A stretch of DNA of 64,000 nt from Nitrososphaerota archaeon (GTDB taxonomy: Archaea > Thermoproteota > Nitrososphaeria_A > Caldarchaeales > Calditenuaceae), in the NCBI GenBank assembly GCA_009889515.1, contig WUQR01000139.1, forward strand, positions 868,001-932,000, given 5' to 3'. Of the stretch, positions 7,597 through 16,825 are shown piece by piece. The notes under the pieces are model-generated. The model saw only the letters and a list, made by a program, of their open reading frames with translations, was not told the DNA's origin and searched no databases. The first letter of the stretch is position 1. Each line of letters starts with the position of its first letter. A program made the position numbers and the translations under genes.

Positions 7597-8985
7597 CTAA
7601 AGTGCGAGCTCCTTTCCCCTCTTCCTGTAGTGCTCAGCCATCTCCCTGTTAAATTCAAGACTCATTATTGCGTCCAGCACCCTCTCGGCCTGCTCTAGGC
7701 TTTTCGTCCGCGGGTCGCTGAGCAGCTCCTCGATTAGCACGTCCCTGTCACCGGTTAGGAAGGCCTCAAGCCCGAGCTCCATCCTGAATATCCTCAGCTT
7801 GATCACCATCTCCATCACCCTCTTAGGCAGAGGTGTGACCTGAACCGGCCTAGCGCCCTTAGCAGAGACGGCCGCTGGAACCTCGACTACAACGTTATGG
7901 GGGATTCCTGGTATTACACCATTGTTAGGGACATTCACTTGGTAAATCGCCTCTTTGTCGTTGTGTATCGAGTTTATCACTGGGACTACGGACTCGTCGC
8001 TGAGGACTGGTGGGACTTCCTCTGTGATAGATTTGGAGGGGTCTGAGGCGATCTCCTCAAGCCTCTCAAGCCGTTTGCGGAGGTATGATAGGTAGGCCTC
8101 CCACCCCAGTTCGGAGTCAAAACCCCCCAGATGTCCATACCATTTCTTCTTGGTCTCGAGGTTGTAGTGGTACTTCCATCCCCCGCTCCGTGTAGTGTCG
8201 CCTATAGGGAATAGCCCGTATCTCCGGTACATGTCAACGGCTGCAGGAGACATCTGTGTCTCCCAGAACTCCGGCTGCCAGCTACGCCAATACTCGGCCG
8301 AGTACTTCTCTATCCACTCGTCAATCAAGGGGTATGCGTTCTCCCCCTCATACCTGAAGTCTGTCAGCCAGATGCAGTGGTTGAGGCCGGGTGCCTCGAA
8401 TGTTACGCGCCTATAGTCAAGGCCCAAGACCGAGGCCAGCTCCCTGTACCCCAGGTGCCCGTGGCAGAGTCCCACTATCTTTATCTTGGATACTCTAGTG
8501 CCGAGGGTGCAGAGCTCTAATAGTGGGTTGGCTATGTTGATGAGCCATGCGTCTGGGCAGAGCCGCTCCATGTCGAGTAGAATGTCTGTGAAGAGTTTGA
8601 ACTGGTTATAGCCGCCGAAGACGTGGTAGTCCGAGACCATGTTATGGTCTACTGCATCGATGCCCCTGTAGTAACCGTGTTCTTCAGCGACTTTTCTCTG
8701 GACCTCGTAGTTGTGGTGGCCTCCAGCAAGGGCTGCGTTAATCACGAAATCGGCATCCTTAAGCGCTTCCTCTCTGTTGTCTGTATGTATGAACTTGTAG
8801 TCTGCACCTGTCTCCCGCGCATACCTCTTAGCTAGCTCGTAGACTACACTGAGCCTCCTCTTGTCAATATCCATCAAAACTATTGTAGAGCCCCAAAGAT
8901 CCCTTGTAACGCACAGATCGCCTATCAGTCGGATAGACCAGACGGCGCTCCCAGCACCTATGACTGCAAGCTTGATAGGAGCCAT
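7597..8985 (-). CDS. Glycoside hydrolase family 4 protein (alpha-galactosidase/alpha-glucosidase type)
   Basis: GH4 enzymes cleave glycosides through an NAD-dependent redox mechanism with Mn2+. The 462-residue protein begins with a Rossmann motif (IKLAVIGAGSAVWS), then has the NAD-side segment NIANPLLELCT and the metal ligands GLCHGHLG (Cys and His) and GLNHCIW (His), in the usual order. The closest relatives should be the LplD/MelA-like branch. It converges with the CBS gene and is divergent from an aldehyde dehydrogenase across a 100-base gap; a two-permease ABC locus lies 2 kb downstream. A role in sugar use is inferred; the actual glycoside is unknown. Confidence 0.9.
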   Translation of the reverse strand: MAPIKLAVIGAGSAVWSIRLIGDLCVTRDLWGSTIVLMDIDKRRLSVVYELAKRYARETGADYKFIHTDNREEALKDADFVINAALAGGHHNYEVQRKVAEEHGYYRGIDAVDHNMVSDYHVFGGYNQFKLFTDILLDMERLCPDAWLINIANPLLELCTLGTRVSKIKIVGLCHGHLGYRELASVLGLDYRRVTFEAPGLNHCIWLTDFRYEGENAYPLIDEWIEKYSAEYWRSWQPEFWETQMSPAAVDMYRRYGLFPIGDTTRSGGWKYHYNLETKKKWYGHLGGFDSELGWEAYLSYLRKRLERLEEIASDPSKSITEEVPPVLSDESVVPVINSIHNDKEAIYQVNVPNNGVIPGIPHNVVVEVPAAVSAKGARPVQVTPLPKRVMEMVIKLRIFRMELGLEAFLTGDRDVLIEELLSDPRTKSLEQAERVLDAIMSLEFNREMAEHYRKRGKELAL

Positions 8986-9085
8986 CGAGTTTTAGGAAGC
9001 TTTCAGGTTAATAAGGATAGAGCGCCGCGTGTGGTCTTAGGGGCACCCGTAACCCTTTTACGAGACTCCACTCCACTGTATTCCG

Positions 9086-10666
9086 ATGTCTAGCGGAGCC
9101 AAGATAACATATGTAACACTGATGAGCGACCCTAGCATACACCCAGCCTTCGAGAAGGCTCTCAAGGAAGTCACAGATAAGATGCTTGGCAAGAGCCACC
9201 CAATGTATATCGGGGAAGAGGAGGTCTGGTCGGAGGCGGGCGAGTTCGAGGACAGGTCCCCTATAGACGCCTCAATTCTTATCGGAAAGTTCCAGAAAGC
9301 CGAGCGGAAGCATGTTGCTAGGGCGATTGAGGCCGCTGACAAGGCTTTTGCCGAGTGGTCTAGGAGGAGCTGGCGTGAGCGCGTGGCTATTATACGGAGG
9401 GCGGCTGAGATAATTGATGAGAGAAAGTTCGAGATAGCGGCCGTCATATGCCTAGAGGTCGGCAAGAATAGGTTTGAGGCGCTTGCCGAATGCTGGGAGG
9501 CGATAGACGCTCTACGCTACTACGCAGACATAATGGAGAAGAATAACGGATATGAGAGGGAGATGGGGCCCGGGGCTCCGGGCGAGGAGTGTAGAATGGT
9601 TGCTAAGCCGTACGGTGCGTGGGTTGTGATCTCTCCCTTCAACTTCCCATTCATGCTCGCCAACGGCATGATCTTGGGTGCACTAATAACAGGTAACACG
9701 GTAGTCTTCAAGCCCACTAGTGAGGCGCCTTTCGCGGGTCTGCTCCTATATCAGGTCTTCAGGGATGCTGGGGTCCCGCCCGGCGTCATCAACTATGTTA
9801 CAGGGCCGGGCGACGTGTTTGAGGAGGAGGTCACGACAAACACTAGGGTGGCGGGCATAGCATTCACGGGGTCGAGGGACGTGGGTATGAGGCTTTATAG
9901 AAAGTTCCTCACGAGCCAGCCATATCCAAAGCCAATCGTACTGGAGATGGGGAGTAAGAACCCCACAATCGTAACTGAGAAAGCGGATATAGAGAAGGCG
10001 GTCACAGGAGTTATCAGGGCCGCGTTCGGCTATGGCGGCCAGAAGTGTTCAGCGACGTCTAGACTCTACATCCAAGAGTCCATAATCGATAAGTTCCTCG
10101 ATAGGCTTGTCGCTGAGACGAGCAGGCTGAAGGTGGGAGACCCCCGCGAGAAAGATACGTTCATGGGCCCTGTAATCAATAAGCGGGCCGTCGAGAACTT
10201 CAAGAAATATGTCGAGGAGGCTCGGAGGGCTGGTAGGATATTGTTTGGCGGCGAAGTTCTGTCCGGCGGAATATTCGACCGCGGCTACTATGTACAGCCC
10301 ACAATAATCGCCGACCTGCCCGCAGGGCATCACCTATGGAGGGACGAACTCTTCCTCCCAATACTCCTGGTCTCACCCTTCAAGACACTCCAAGAGGCGC
10401 TCAGGATGGCTAACGACACGGAGTACGGCTTGACAGCCGGCATCTTCTCAGAGGACCCTGAGGAGGTCAAGTACTTCTTTGACGAGATCCAGTTCGGTGT
10501 CTGCTATGCCAACAGGCGCGGCGGCGCAACAACGGGCGCGTGGCCAGGAGCCCAGACGTTTGTAGGGTGGAAGGCAAGTGGCGCGACAGGTAGAGGCGTC
10601 GGAGGGCCGCACTATCTGCTAAACTTCCTTAGAGAGCAGGCCCGGACGGTTGTGAAGGAAAAATAG
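9086..10666 (+). CDS. Aldehyde dehydrogenase, 1-pyrroline-5-carboxylate dehydrogenase-like
   Basis: A 526-residue NAD(P)-dependent aldehyde dehydrogenase. Catalytic Cys321 is in GGQKCSATSR and the general base Glu287 in VLEMGSKNP; cofactor-binding segments are PFNFPF and FTGSRDVG. The C-terminal region with RRGGATTGAWPGAQTFVGWK and its following Ser-Gly is typical of the P5C dehydrogenase (PruA/RocA) group, which oxidises glutamate semialdehyde to glutamate. Its relatives in archaea are often left as generic ALDH, so substrate identity is only moderately sure. It probably uses a leaderless ATG. No proline dehydrogenase gene is adjacent. Confidence 0.85.
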   Translation: MSSGAKITYVTLMSDPSIHPAFEKALKEVTDKMLGKSHPMYIGEEEVWSEAGEFEDRSPIDASILIGKFQKAERKHVARAIEAADKAFAEWSRRSWRERVAIIRRAAEIIDERKFEIAAVICLEVGKNRFEALAECWEAIDALRYYADIMEKNNGYEREMGPGAPGEECRMVAKPYGAWVVISPFNFPFMLANGMILGALITGNTVVFKPTSEAPFAGLLLYQVFRDAGVPPGVINYVTGPGDVFEEEVTTNTRVAGIAFTGSRDVGMRLYRKFLTSQPYPKPIVLEMGSKNPTIVTEKADIEKAVTGVIRAAFGYGGQKCSATSRLYIQESIIDKFLDRLVAETSRLKVGDPREKDTFMGPVINKRAVENFKKYVEEARRAGRILFGGEVLSGGIFDRGYYVQPTIIADLPAGHHLWRDELFLPILLVSPFKTLQEALRMANDTEYGLTAGIFSEDPEEVKYFFDEIQFGVCYANRRGGATTGAWPGAQTFVGWKASGATGRGVGGPHYLLNFLREQARTVVKEK

Positions 10667-10679
10667 TGAGAGTCAGCGC

Positions 10680-11120
10680 CTACCTCCCAGAGCCGAGGAG
10701 CCTCATGTGCTCCCGCATCATGCACCTGTTCCACACAACTTTTATCCCGTTAGACGCTAGGAGCTTGGCAGCCGCCTCGTTGTAGATTCCCTCCTGCATC
10801 CAGAAGACCTTCGGCCTGATTTTGAGCGCCTGCTCCGCCACACCCAACACCTCCTCAGACGGCCTAAAAACATCAACCACATCAACAACCGTATCAAGCT
10901 CTAAAAGGCTCCTGTAGGACTTCAGCCCCAGAATCTCAGTGGCCGACGGGTTCACTGGAAAAACAATATACCCCTTCGAGATCAGGTATCTCGGAACAAA
11001 GTTGGCGGCCTTCTGGGGATCACGCGACATCCCCACGACGGCGATCCTCTTAGACTTCACGAGAATCTCCTTGACTTCATCATCTGTTAAGCCGTCGCTG
11101 GGGATATTTGTATCTGTCAT
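10680..11120 (-). CDS. CoA-binding domain protein (YccU-like)
   Basis: A 146-residue single-domain protein with the succinyl-CoA-synthetase-alpha-like CoA-binding Rossmann fold: SKRIAVVGMSRDPQKAANFV near residues 23-43, YIVFPVNP, then VDVVDVFRPSEEV and the conserved C-terminal WNRCMMREH. Such stand-alone proteins are common, and their function is not established. It converges with the aldehyde dehydrogenase (13-base gap) and precedes the permease genes on the same strand with a gap of about 40 bases downstream. Confidence 0.88.
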   Translation of the reverse strand: MTDTNIPSDGLTDDEVKEILVKSKRIAVVGMSRDPQKAANFVPRYLISKGYIVFPVNPSATEILGLKSYRSLLELDTVVDVVDVFRPSEEVLGVAEQALKIRPKVFWMQEGIYNEAAAKLLASNGIKVVWNRCMMREHMRLLGSGR

Positions 11121-11160
11121 ATATTAGACAGTGGTGGATGCAGCTATTAACCTTTATCGG

Positions 11161-12015
11161 TTAGCGTATGAAGCCGAGCGTAAGTCCCCTGATCAGATAC
11201 TTCTGGATCATTATCGCTATCACTATTACGGGTAGCGAGATTATCACGGCTGCGGCTGAGAGCGGCCCCCACAAGATTCCGTACTGGTTTGAGAAGTAGC
11301 CGGCGAATGCTGTGAGTGGCATGGCGCTCTCGCTGGGCGCTAGGAGGAGCGGAATCAGAAACTCGGACCAGCTGAAGAGGAAGGCGAATATCGCCGAGGT
11401 AGCGAGCCCTATAGAGGCCTGTGGAAGCGCGATCTTCATGAAGACTTGGAATGGAGTGCAGCCATCAAGCATCGCAGCCTCCTCAGTCTCCCTCGGCACA
11501 CTCTTGAAGGCACCAATCATGAACCAAGTGACTATGGGCAGAGTTATCACCGGGTAGACGAATATTAGTCCCCCAAGGGTGTTATAGAGCCCTATAGTTT
11601 TCGTTAGGACGACTAGGGGATAGAGTATTACGACTGGTGGTATCATTCGGAGGCTTAGGATCCAGTTGGCGAAGAATGTGCCGCCCGCGCGGTATCTGAG
11701 AATGCCATAGGCGGTAAATGCGCCTAAGAGGCTTGTCAAGATTGCAACAGTTACAGAGACCACGACACTGTTTAGGAGATATCTCAATATCGGAGGGAAG
11801 TGTCCTCTAACGCCATATACACCGCCAGTGACTAGGATCTCTAGGTAGTTCTGGCCTGTGGGGTTTTCGGGTAGGAGTGTGGGCAGCCCCCACTCGCCTA
11901 TAGGCTTGAAAGAAGTGCCTATCATCCATATGAAGGGGAGCAGGTATATGGCTCCGAGGCTCCATGCGCCAAGCGTGATGACGAGTCCTAAAACCCTCCT
12001 ATCCAATCCCAACAC
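11161..12015 (-). CDS. Sugar-type ABC transporter permease (MalG/UgpE-like)
   Basis: A 284-residue inner-membrane permease with about six helices and the EAA loop that contacts the ATPase: EEAAMLDGCTPFQVFMKIALP (about residues 190-210). It belongs to the CUT1 carbohydrate group, MalG side. It starts 3 bases after the stop of the MalF-like gene, so the two are translationally close. The cognate binding protein is divergent at 13027. No ATP-binding subunit is encoded here, so a shared MalK/MsmX-like ATPase elsewhere is likely. Confidence 0.92.
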   Translation of the reverse strand: MLGLDRRVLGLVITLGAWSLGAIYLLPFIWMIGTSFKPIGEWGLPTLLPENPTGQNYLEILVTGGVYGVRGHFPPILRYLLNSVVVSVTVAILTSLLGAFTAYGILRYRAGGTFFANWILSLRMIPPVVILYPLVVLTKTIGLYNTLGGLIFVYPVITLPIVTWFMIGAFKSVPRETEEAAMLDGCTPFQVFMKIALPQASIGLATSAIFAFLFSWSEFLIPLLLAPSESAMPLTAFAGYFSNQYGILWGPLSAAAVIISLPVIVIAIMIQKYLIRGLTLGFIR

Positions 12016-12018
12016 CCC

Positions 12019-12918
12019 TCACTCCCACACCACCCGTCTAACGTTCAGAACCCGCGTCAAAACAAACATGACGAGGAAAGTCGCTATCAGGAGAAGAATT
12101 ACTGCGAGAAGGGAGGCATATCCGATATCAGCCTTAGCTGCAGTCAAAGTGAAGCCAACCTTATAGATGTAGAACGGCAGAGTGGTTGTTATGTTTCCAG
12201 GCCCGCCGAATGTCAGCATGTAGATTATGTCGAAGATCTTTAAAGAATCGATGAGCCTAAACAACAACACGATGATTATTACAGTTTTGCTAAGTGGAAA
12301 AACTATATGCCTGATCATTTGGAGACGCGTTGCACCATCAAGCGCTGCAGCTTCCTGTATGTAGGGTGGTATACTCTCTATGCCAGCAGCAACAGCTAAG
12401 GCAACAAAGGGGGTCCATTGCCATACGTCTAGAACTGCTAGGACGAAGAATGTGTTGAACGGGTGGCCAAATGGCGCGCTAAGCCATGGCTGCGGCTCGA
12501 GCCCGACTGAGCTGAGGAAGGTGTTCAGCGGCCCGTATGTGAAGAAGATCATCTTCCAGTTTAGACCAACTATCACAGCTGGTATGCTCAGCGGTATTAG
12601 CATTATGGATCGGAGGAGCAGCCTACCCCTCAGGTGTGGGGAGGTGAATAGCAATGCTAAAAGTGATCCGAGAGCAAGTTGAACAGGGACCGTGATCCCC
12701 GTCAACAGCAGCATAGCTAGTATGGCGTATGATGCATCGGGGTCCTGCAGTAACGTGAAGATGTTTTGAAGACCCACAAACCTCGGCGTAACGTCGAAAA
12801 GAGGATTGAGGGAGTGGAAGATCATGTAGTAGAGATACACTGTCGGATAAATGACTAAAGCCACCAAGTAAACAGTCGCCGGAGCTATGAATAGGAGACC
12901 AGAACCCCTGCTCCCCAA
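12019..12918 (-). CDS. Sugar-type ABC transporter permease (MalF/UgpA-like)
   Basis: A 299-residue permease, partner of the MalG-like protein. It has about six helices and the EAA loop IQEAAALDGATRLQMIRHIV at about residues 195-214. The start codon at 12918 is about 25 bases downstream (on the minus strand) of a TATA box at 12940-12951, giving a leaderless transcript. It is divergent from the binding-protein gene; together they form a CUT1 importer lacking only its ATPase. Confidence 0.92.
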   Translation of the reverse strand: MGSRGSGLLFIAPATVYLVALVIYPTVYLYYMIFHSLNPLFDVTPRFVGLQNIFTLLQDPDASYAILAMLLLTGITVPVQLALGSLLALLFTSPHLRGRLLLRSIMLIPLSIPAVIVGLNWKMIFFTYGPLNTFLSSVGLEPQPWLSAPFGHPFNTFFVLAVLDVWQWTPFVALAVAAGIESIPPYIQEAAALDGATRLQMIRHIVFPLSKTVIIIVLLFRLIDSLKIFDIIYMLTFGGPGNITTTLPFYIYKVGFTLTAAKADIGYASLLAVILLLIATFLVMFVLTRVLNVRRVVWE

Positions 12919-12939
12919 CTCAGCAACTTAAAACTTGGC

Positions 12940-12998
12940 GTGGAATATAAAAGTCAACTCCACTACACATAAAAGACTTGTGGAAAAGCTTATATCAC
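12940..12998. promoter_or_regulatory. Divergent promoters of the ABC importer locus
   Basis: Two TATA-like boxes are placed correctly for the flanking genes: CTTTTATATT (minus strand, 12940-12951) about 25-30 bases before the permease ATG, and GCTTATATCAC (plus strand, 12988-12998) about 30 bases before the binding-protein ATG. A short direct repeat of TCCACTACA flanks this area (near 12958 and 13007) and could be an operator, which would allow joint control. Confidence 0.6.
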
Positions 12999-13026
12999 AA
13001 TAAGAGTCCACTACATCCGAAAAACC

Positions 13027-14514
13027 ATGGCCGACCTAAAAGAGCTTATCAGCAGGCGTGAAGCCATCTCCACCGCGGCGAAGGTTGGGATAGGCGTCGC
13101 GATCGCTGCTGTGGCTGCAGGCGCGGGCCTTTATGCATGGAGCTCACTCCAGCCGACTCAAAAGAAGATTAGAGTCGTCGCTATTGCACACTCAGCCCCC
13201 GGAATGAAGGCCGTCGCAGAGGAGGACTTTAAGATAAAGTACCCGAATATTGAGGTCGAGCTCCTCCTCTTTGACTGGGAGACGGGCAGGGATAGACAGC
13301 TACACGACTTCGCAACTAGGGCGGGCGAGTACGATGTCTACATGTGGGACTGCATCTACACAGGTGCTTTCGGCCCGCACCTCTACCCAATCGAAGAACT
13401 CAGGTCCCGTTACCCTGATGCGGAGATATTAAAGAGTGAGGATTATGCTGACTTCCTAGAGACCATCGACCGGCGATATATGCATTGGGAAGGAAAGAGG
13501 ATTGGATATGTCATCACGGCCAACGTGATGGCAATGTTTTACAGGAGAGACCTGTGGGAAGACTCCAAGATAAAGGACATGTACAGCAAGTGGATTGACA
13601 GGAACCTCTCAGACCTACAGTCAATGGCCCCGGACCTAGGGCTCGACCCCAAGAAGATTCCAACAAGCCTAGTCGTCCCCAAGACCCTTGAAGACGTATT
13701 AGCAATAGGACGTTTCTTCACGAAGCGATACAACCCTGATTCACCGGTCGAAGCTGGAAACGCATTTATGGCCATGAGGACACACACGATCCATTGGGAG
13801 TACGCCTGGCTCTTTGCCCAGTGGAGGAGGTCGCCTGAGGGTATTGCTAAGCTTGGTCAGCCGGTTGAGCCGTGGGGTGACCTCTTCACACAGGATGGCA
13901 GGATAGCCTTCGACCCAGAGATAACCGATATGGGAATCAAGATCACTAGGCTGTTCAAGGAGCTCTGCAACTATGTCCCGAACGCCACGCAGACTGAGTG
14001 GTCTGAGTGTATGGAGCTCTTGGGTAGGGGAAAAGCAGCTATGTGGGCTGGCTCATGGGCCTCTACCTTCATAGACTTCATCGAGAAGGGGGCTCAGAAC
14101 TATCCTGAGACTGCGGGTAAGATATGGGTTTCCCCAGCGCCTGGAGTCCCGATCGACGGTACTTGGCAGATAGGTGTAAGCAGGTACTCGAAGAATCCAC
14201 GGGAAGCATGGCTGTTCACCCAGTTCCTGGTTCTGCCAGAGTCTGCTGTGAAGCAGTGGAATGTTGCCTCCTCCTTCCCTGGGAGGAAGAGTGTGATAGA
14301 GTCCCTGGCCCCGAAGTATCCTGGAATATTCAAGGAGGTATTCCTAGAATCGCTGCTCAAGGCAGGGTTCAGAAACTATGTGCCTGAGAACCCGATGCTG
14401 GAGGATTCGATCGCCAAGTGGATTACAGAGTATGTCGCGGGGAATGTTGACGAGGTGACTGCGACAACCGAGCTAACGAAGGAGTGGAAGAGCATCCTGA
14501 AACTGAGCTATTAG
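13027..14514 (+). CDS. Extracellular solute-binding protein, Tat-type signal
   Basis: A 495-residue family 1-like solute-binding lipoprotein-type protein for the adjacent CUT1 permeases. The N-terminus has a twin-arginine-like motif (ISRREAIS, about residues 9-16) and a hydrophobic stretch (GIGVAIAAVAAGAGLYAW), then a Thr/Pro-rich linker. The body shows typical features such as EEDFKIKYPNIEVELLLFDW, and AAMWAGSWAS and EAWLFTQFLV in the C-terminal lobe. It captures an oligosaccharide or similar solute outside the cell; the ligand is unknown. It is divergent from the permeases and convergent with the agmatinase-family gene. Confidence 0.92.
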   Translation: MADLKELISRREAISTAAKVGIGVAIAAVAAGAGLYAWSSLQPTQKKIRVVAIAHSAPGMKAVAEEDFKIKYPNIEVELLLFDWETGRDRQLHDFATRAGEYDVYMWDCIYTGAFGPHLYPIEELRSRYPDAEILKSEDYADFLETIDRRYMHWEGKRIGYVITANVMAMFYRRDLWEDSKIKDMYSKWIDRNLSDLQSMAPDLGLDPKKIPTSLVVPKTLEDVLAIGRFFTKRYNPDSPVEAGNAFMAMRTHTIHWEYAWLFAQWRRSPEGIAKLGQPVEPWGDLFTQDGRIAFDPEITDMGIKITRLFKELCNYVPNATQTEWSECMELLGRGKAAMWAGSWASTFIDFIEKGAQNYPETAGKIWVSPAPGVPIDGTWQIGVSRYSKNPREAWLFTQFLVLPESAVKQWNVASSFPGRKSVIESLAPKYPGIFKEVFLESLLKAGFRNYVPENPMLEDSIAKWITEYVAGNVDEVTATTELTKEWKSILKLSY

Positions 14515-14534
14515 CACCCACTCACCACAATTTT

Positions 14535-15500
14535 TTATCCACTCTTTGTTAAGGCTTTGAGGGATAGGAACTCGTAGATTATGTTGGCGGCTAGGAATGC
14601 GGTTATCTCTCCGTGATCGTATGGAGGGGATACCTCAACCAAGTCGAAGCCCACGAACTCTAGGCCTGCGAGGCCGTGTAAGAGCCTTAGCGCCTCCCTA
14701 GAAGAGAGGCCGCCTATTTCTGGTGTGCCTGTCCCGGGCGCGCATGAGGGGTCGCAGGCGTCTATGTCGAATGACAGGTACGCGACTCCACCGCCAACCC
14801 TCCGCCTAATCTGGTCGCAGACAGCCTCTATGCCCATCTCCTCGATTGACCTCATGGTTATGACTTGGAAGCCGAGAGACTCTGTCTCGCTTATCTCGTC
14901 CTCGGAGAAGAGGCTGCCCCTAATCCCCACGTGAACCGAGCTGTGCGGGTCTATGAGGCCCTCTTCATATGCCCTTCTGAAGACGGTCCCATGGGTGTAT
15001 TTCTGGGAGAAGTGTTGATCAACCATGTCTAGATGGGCGTCAATGTGGATGAGGGCCAGCTTCCCATAGGCCTTTGACGCCTCCCTAAGCAGCGGTAGGG
15101 TGATCGAGTGGTCTCCGCCGCATACTACAGGCGTTATCCTCCTCCTGTGGACGGCTTCTAGCTCATGCGAGATGGCTTGATACGTAGACTCTACACTGCT
15201 GGGCACGATGTTTATGTCCCCATAATCTGCCACGTTAAGGACGTCAAAGGGCTTAACCCTGAGGTATGGATTGTAGAGGCGTAGAAGTAGCGAGGCCTGC
15301 CTAACTGCCGCCGGACCAAACCTAGCACCAGGCCTAAAAACAACACCCCCGTCAAAGGGGACTCCTATAAACAGTGTGTCGACCCCATCCAGATCCCTTG
15401 TGTGTGGTAGTCTCGCAAAGGTGTAGGGGCCGGTGAAGCGGGGAGATTTGAGGGAGTCTGCCGGATAAAAACGCTTAGCTTCACCCGTGTTTCTGGACAT
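14535..15500 (-). CDS. speB: Agmatinase / ureohydrolase family protein
   Basis: A 321-residue binuclear Mn2+ ureohydrolase. The metal ligands are intact: GGDHS, IHIDAHLDMVD and SFDIDACDPS. PGTGTPEIGGLS is also conserved. Agmatinase releases urea from agmatine to make putrescine in polyamine synthesis; guanidinobutyrase or another guanidino substrate cannot be excluded. The start is supported by a TATA-like CATTTATATCC about 30 bases upstream on the minus strand. Agmatine is also the TiaS co-substrate, a loose metabolic link only. Confidence 0.88.
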   Translation of the reverse strand: MSRNTGEAKRFYPADSLKSPRFTGPYTFARLPHTRDLDGVDTLFIGVPFDGGVVFRPGARFGPAAVRQASLLLRLYNPYLRVKPFDVLNVADYGDINIVPSSVESTYQAISHELEAVHRRRITPVVCGGDHSITLPLLREASKAYGKLALIHIDAHLDMVDQHFSQKYTHGTVFRRAYEEGLIDPHSSVHVGIRGSLFSEDEISETESLGFQVITMRSIEEMGIEAVCDQIRRRVGGGVAYLSFDIDACDPSCAPGTGTPEIGGLSSREALRLLHGLAGLEFVGFDLVEVSPPYDHGEITAFLAANIIYEFLSLKALTKSG

Positions 15501-15598
15501 ATGTTTAGAGTGTCGGAGCGGATATAAATGATTAACATGTCGTGATACAAACCCTCATGTTGGGTTAGGCCGAGAGTTATGATTTTTAAGCCGCGTAG

Positions 15599-16753
15599 AT
15601 GAGAAGCTTTAGCTCCTACATGCCATCCTCCTTGCTGACTATCCCGGAGATTAGGCTCGGAGAGGAATTTGACTGTAGCTGCGGCAGAGTACACAGGGTC
15701 GCAACGCGCCAAGTCTTTTTTGGCGACTCACTTGGCGAGCTTCTAGACCTAGTTACTGGAGGTTTTGATCAGCGGGGTCCAACGGTTGTGGTGACTGGAC
15801 CGAGGACGCGCACAATTGCGGGCGAGCTCGTTAAAGCACATTTCACCAAGCATGGCCATGACTCGATAGTGTTTGAGGCGGAGAGGGCGGATATTGGGAC
15901 GGTCTCGGAGCTCGAGAGGGCTGCCTCCAACTGTTCTCTGGCTGTAGCTGTCGGAGGTGGCACGGTCATAGATGTCTGCAAATATGCGGCCCACAGGCTG
16001 GGCATACCATTCATCTCCATACCCACAACCATCTCTCACGATGGTATCGCTTCGCCAGTTGCATCGATCCTGCTCGGCTCCAGGAGGACCAGCCTAATGG
16101 CCACGCCTCCTCAGACGGTGGTGATAACAGAGCCTTTGATTAAGCTCTCCCCCAAAAGACTCATCTCCTCAGGCTGCGCCGACATCCTCGCAAAGACAAC
16201 CTCCCTGAGGGACTGGCTTCTCGGCCACCTCGTCAAAGATGAATACTTCTGCAAGACAACATTCAACCTCACCGTATCCGCCCTTCTCGACATTAGGAGA
16301 TTCATCGACGAGGGTTGCAGAGACGTTCTACCCCTCGCATCCGCGGCAGTGAAGTGTGGGCTCGCTATGGCCCTCGCGGAGTCTTCCAGGCCGTGCTCAG
16401 GGGCGGAGCATCTCTTCTCCCACTATCTCGACATGGTGGGAGAGGGGGTCGGACTGCATGGCGAACAGGTGGGGATAGGCGCAATATTGATGGCTGCGAG
16501 GTATGAGGACTTCGACTATCCACCACAACAGGGATTCGAGCTGACGTTCCAAGATCTGAGGGGATACCTCAGGCGGGCAGGAGCACCAACAAGCATCGCA
16601 GACATAGAGGTCTCTGAAGAGGCTGCAGTCAAAGCCCTGCTTGAGTGCAAAAACCTCCGCCCAGAGAGATACACCATACTACACCACGCCCCCCTAACAC
16701 CCGCAGGCGCATACACACTCCTCAAAAAGACCGGCATGGCTGGAGAACCCTAA
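15599..16753 (+). CDS. egsA: sn-glycerol-1-phosphate dehydrogenase
   Basis: Reduces dihydroxyacetone phosphate to glycerol-1-phosphate, the backbone of archaeal ether lipids. The 384-residue protein has the NAD-binding AVAVGGGTVIDVCKYAA, substrate motif ISIPTTISHDGIASPVAS, and Zn ligands in SSGCADILAK (Asp), CSGAEHLFSH (His) and VGLHGEQVG (His). The extended N-terminus (about 20 residues before LGEEFDC) is slightly longer than usual. An AT-rich GATTTTTAAG precedes the ATG closely. It is divergent from the agmatinase gene. With the tetraether-synthase-like gene at 30.9-32.6 kb, this window carries two steps of membrane lipid synthesis. Confidence 0.96.
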   Translation: MRSFSSYMPSSLLTIPEIRLGEEFDCSCGRVHRVATRQVFFGDSLGELLDLVTGGFDQRGPTVVVTGPRTRTIAGELVKAHFTKHGHDSIVFEAERADIGTVSELERAASNCSLAVAVGGGTVIDVCKYAAHRLGIPFISIPTTISHDGIASPVASILLGSRRTSLMATPPQTVVITEPLIKLSPKRLISSGCADILAKTTSLRDWLLGHLVKDEYFCKTTFNLTVSALLDIRRFIDEGCRDVLPLASAAVKCGLAMALAESSRPCSGAEHLFSHYLDMVGEGVGLHGEQVGIGAILMAARYEDFDYPPQQGFELTFQDLRGYLRRAGAPTSIADIEVSEEAAVKALLECKNLRPERYTILHHAPLTPAGAYTLLKKTGMAGEP

Positions 16754-16825
16754 ATGAGCGCAGGTTAGTGCCGAGAAAAAGGTGGCGATGGCTTTATCAG
16801 ACGGCAGAACAATAGCGGGGAGGAG

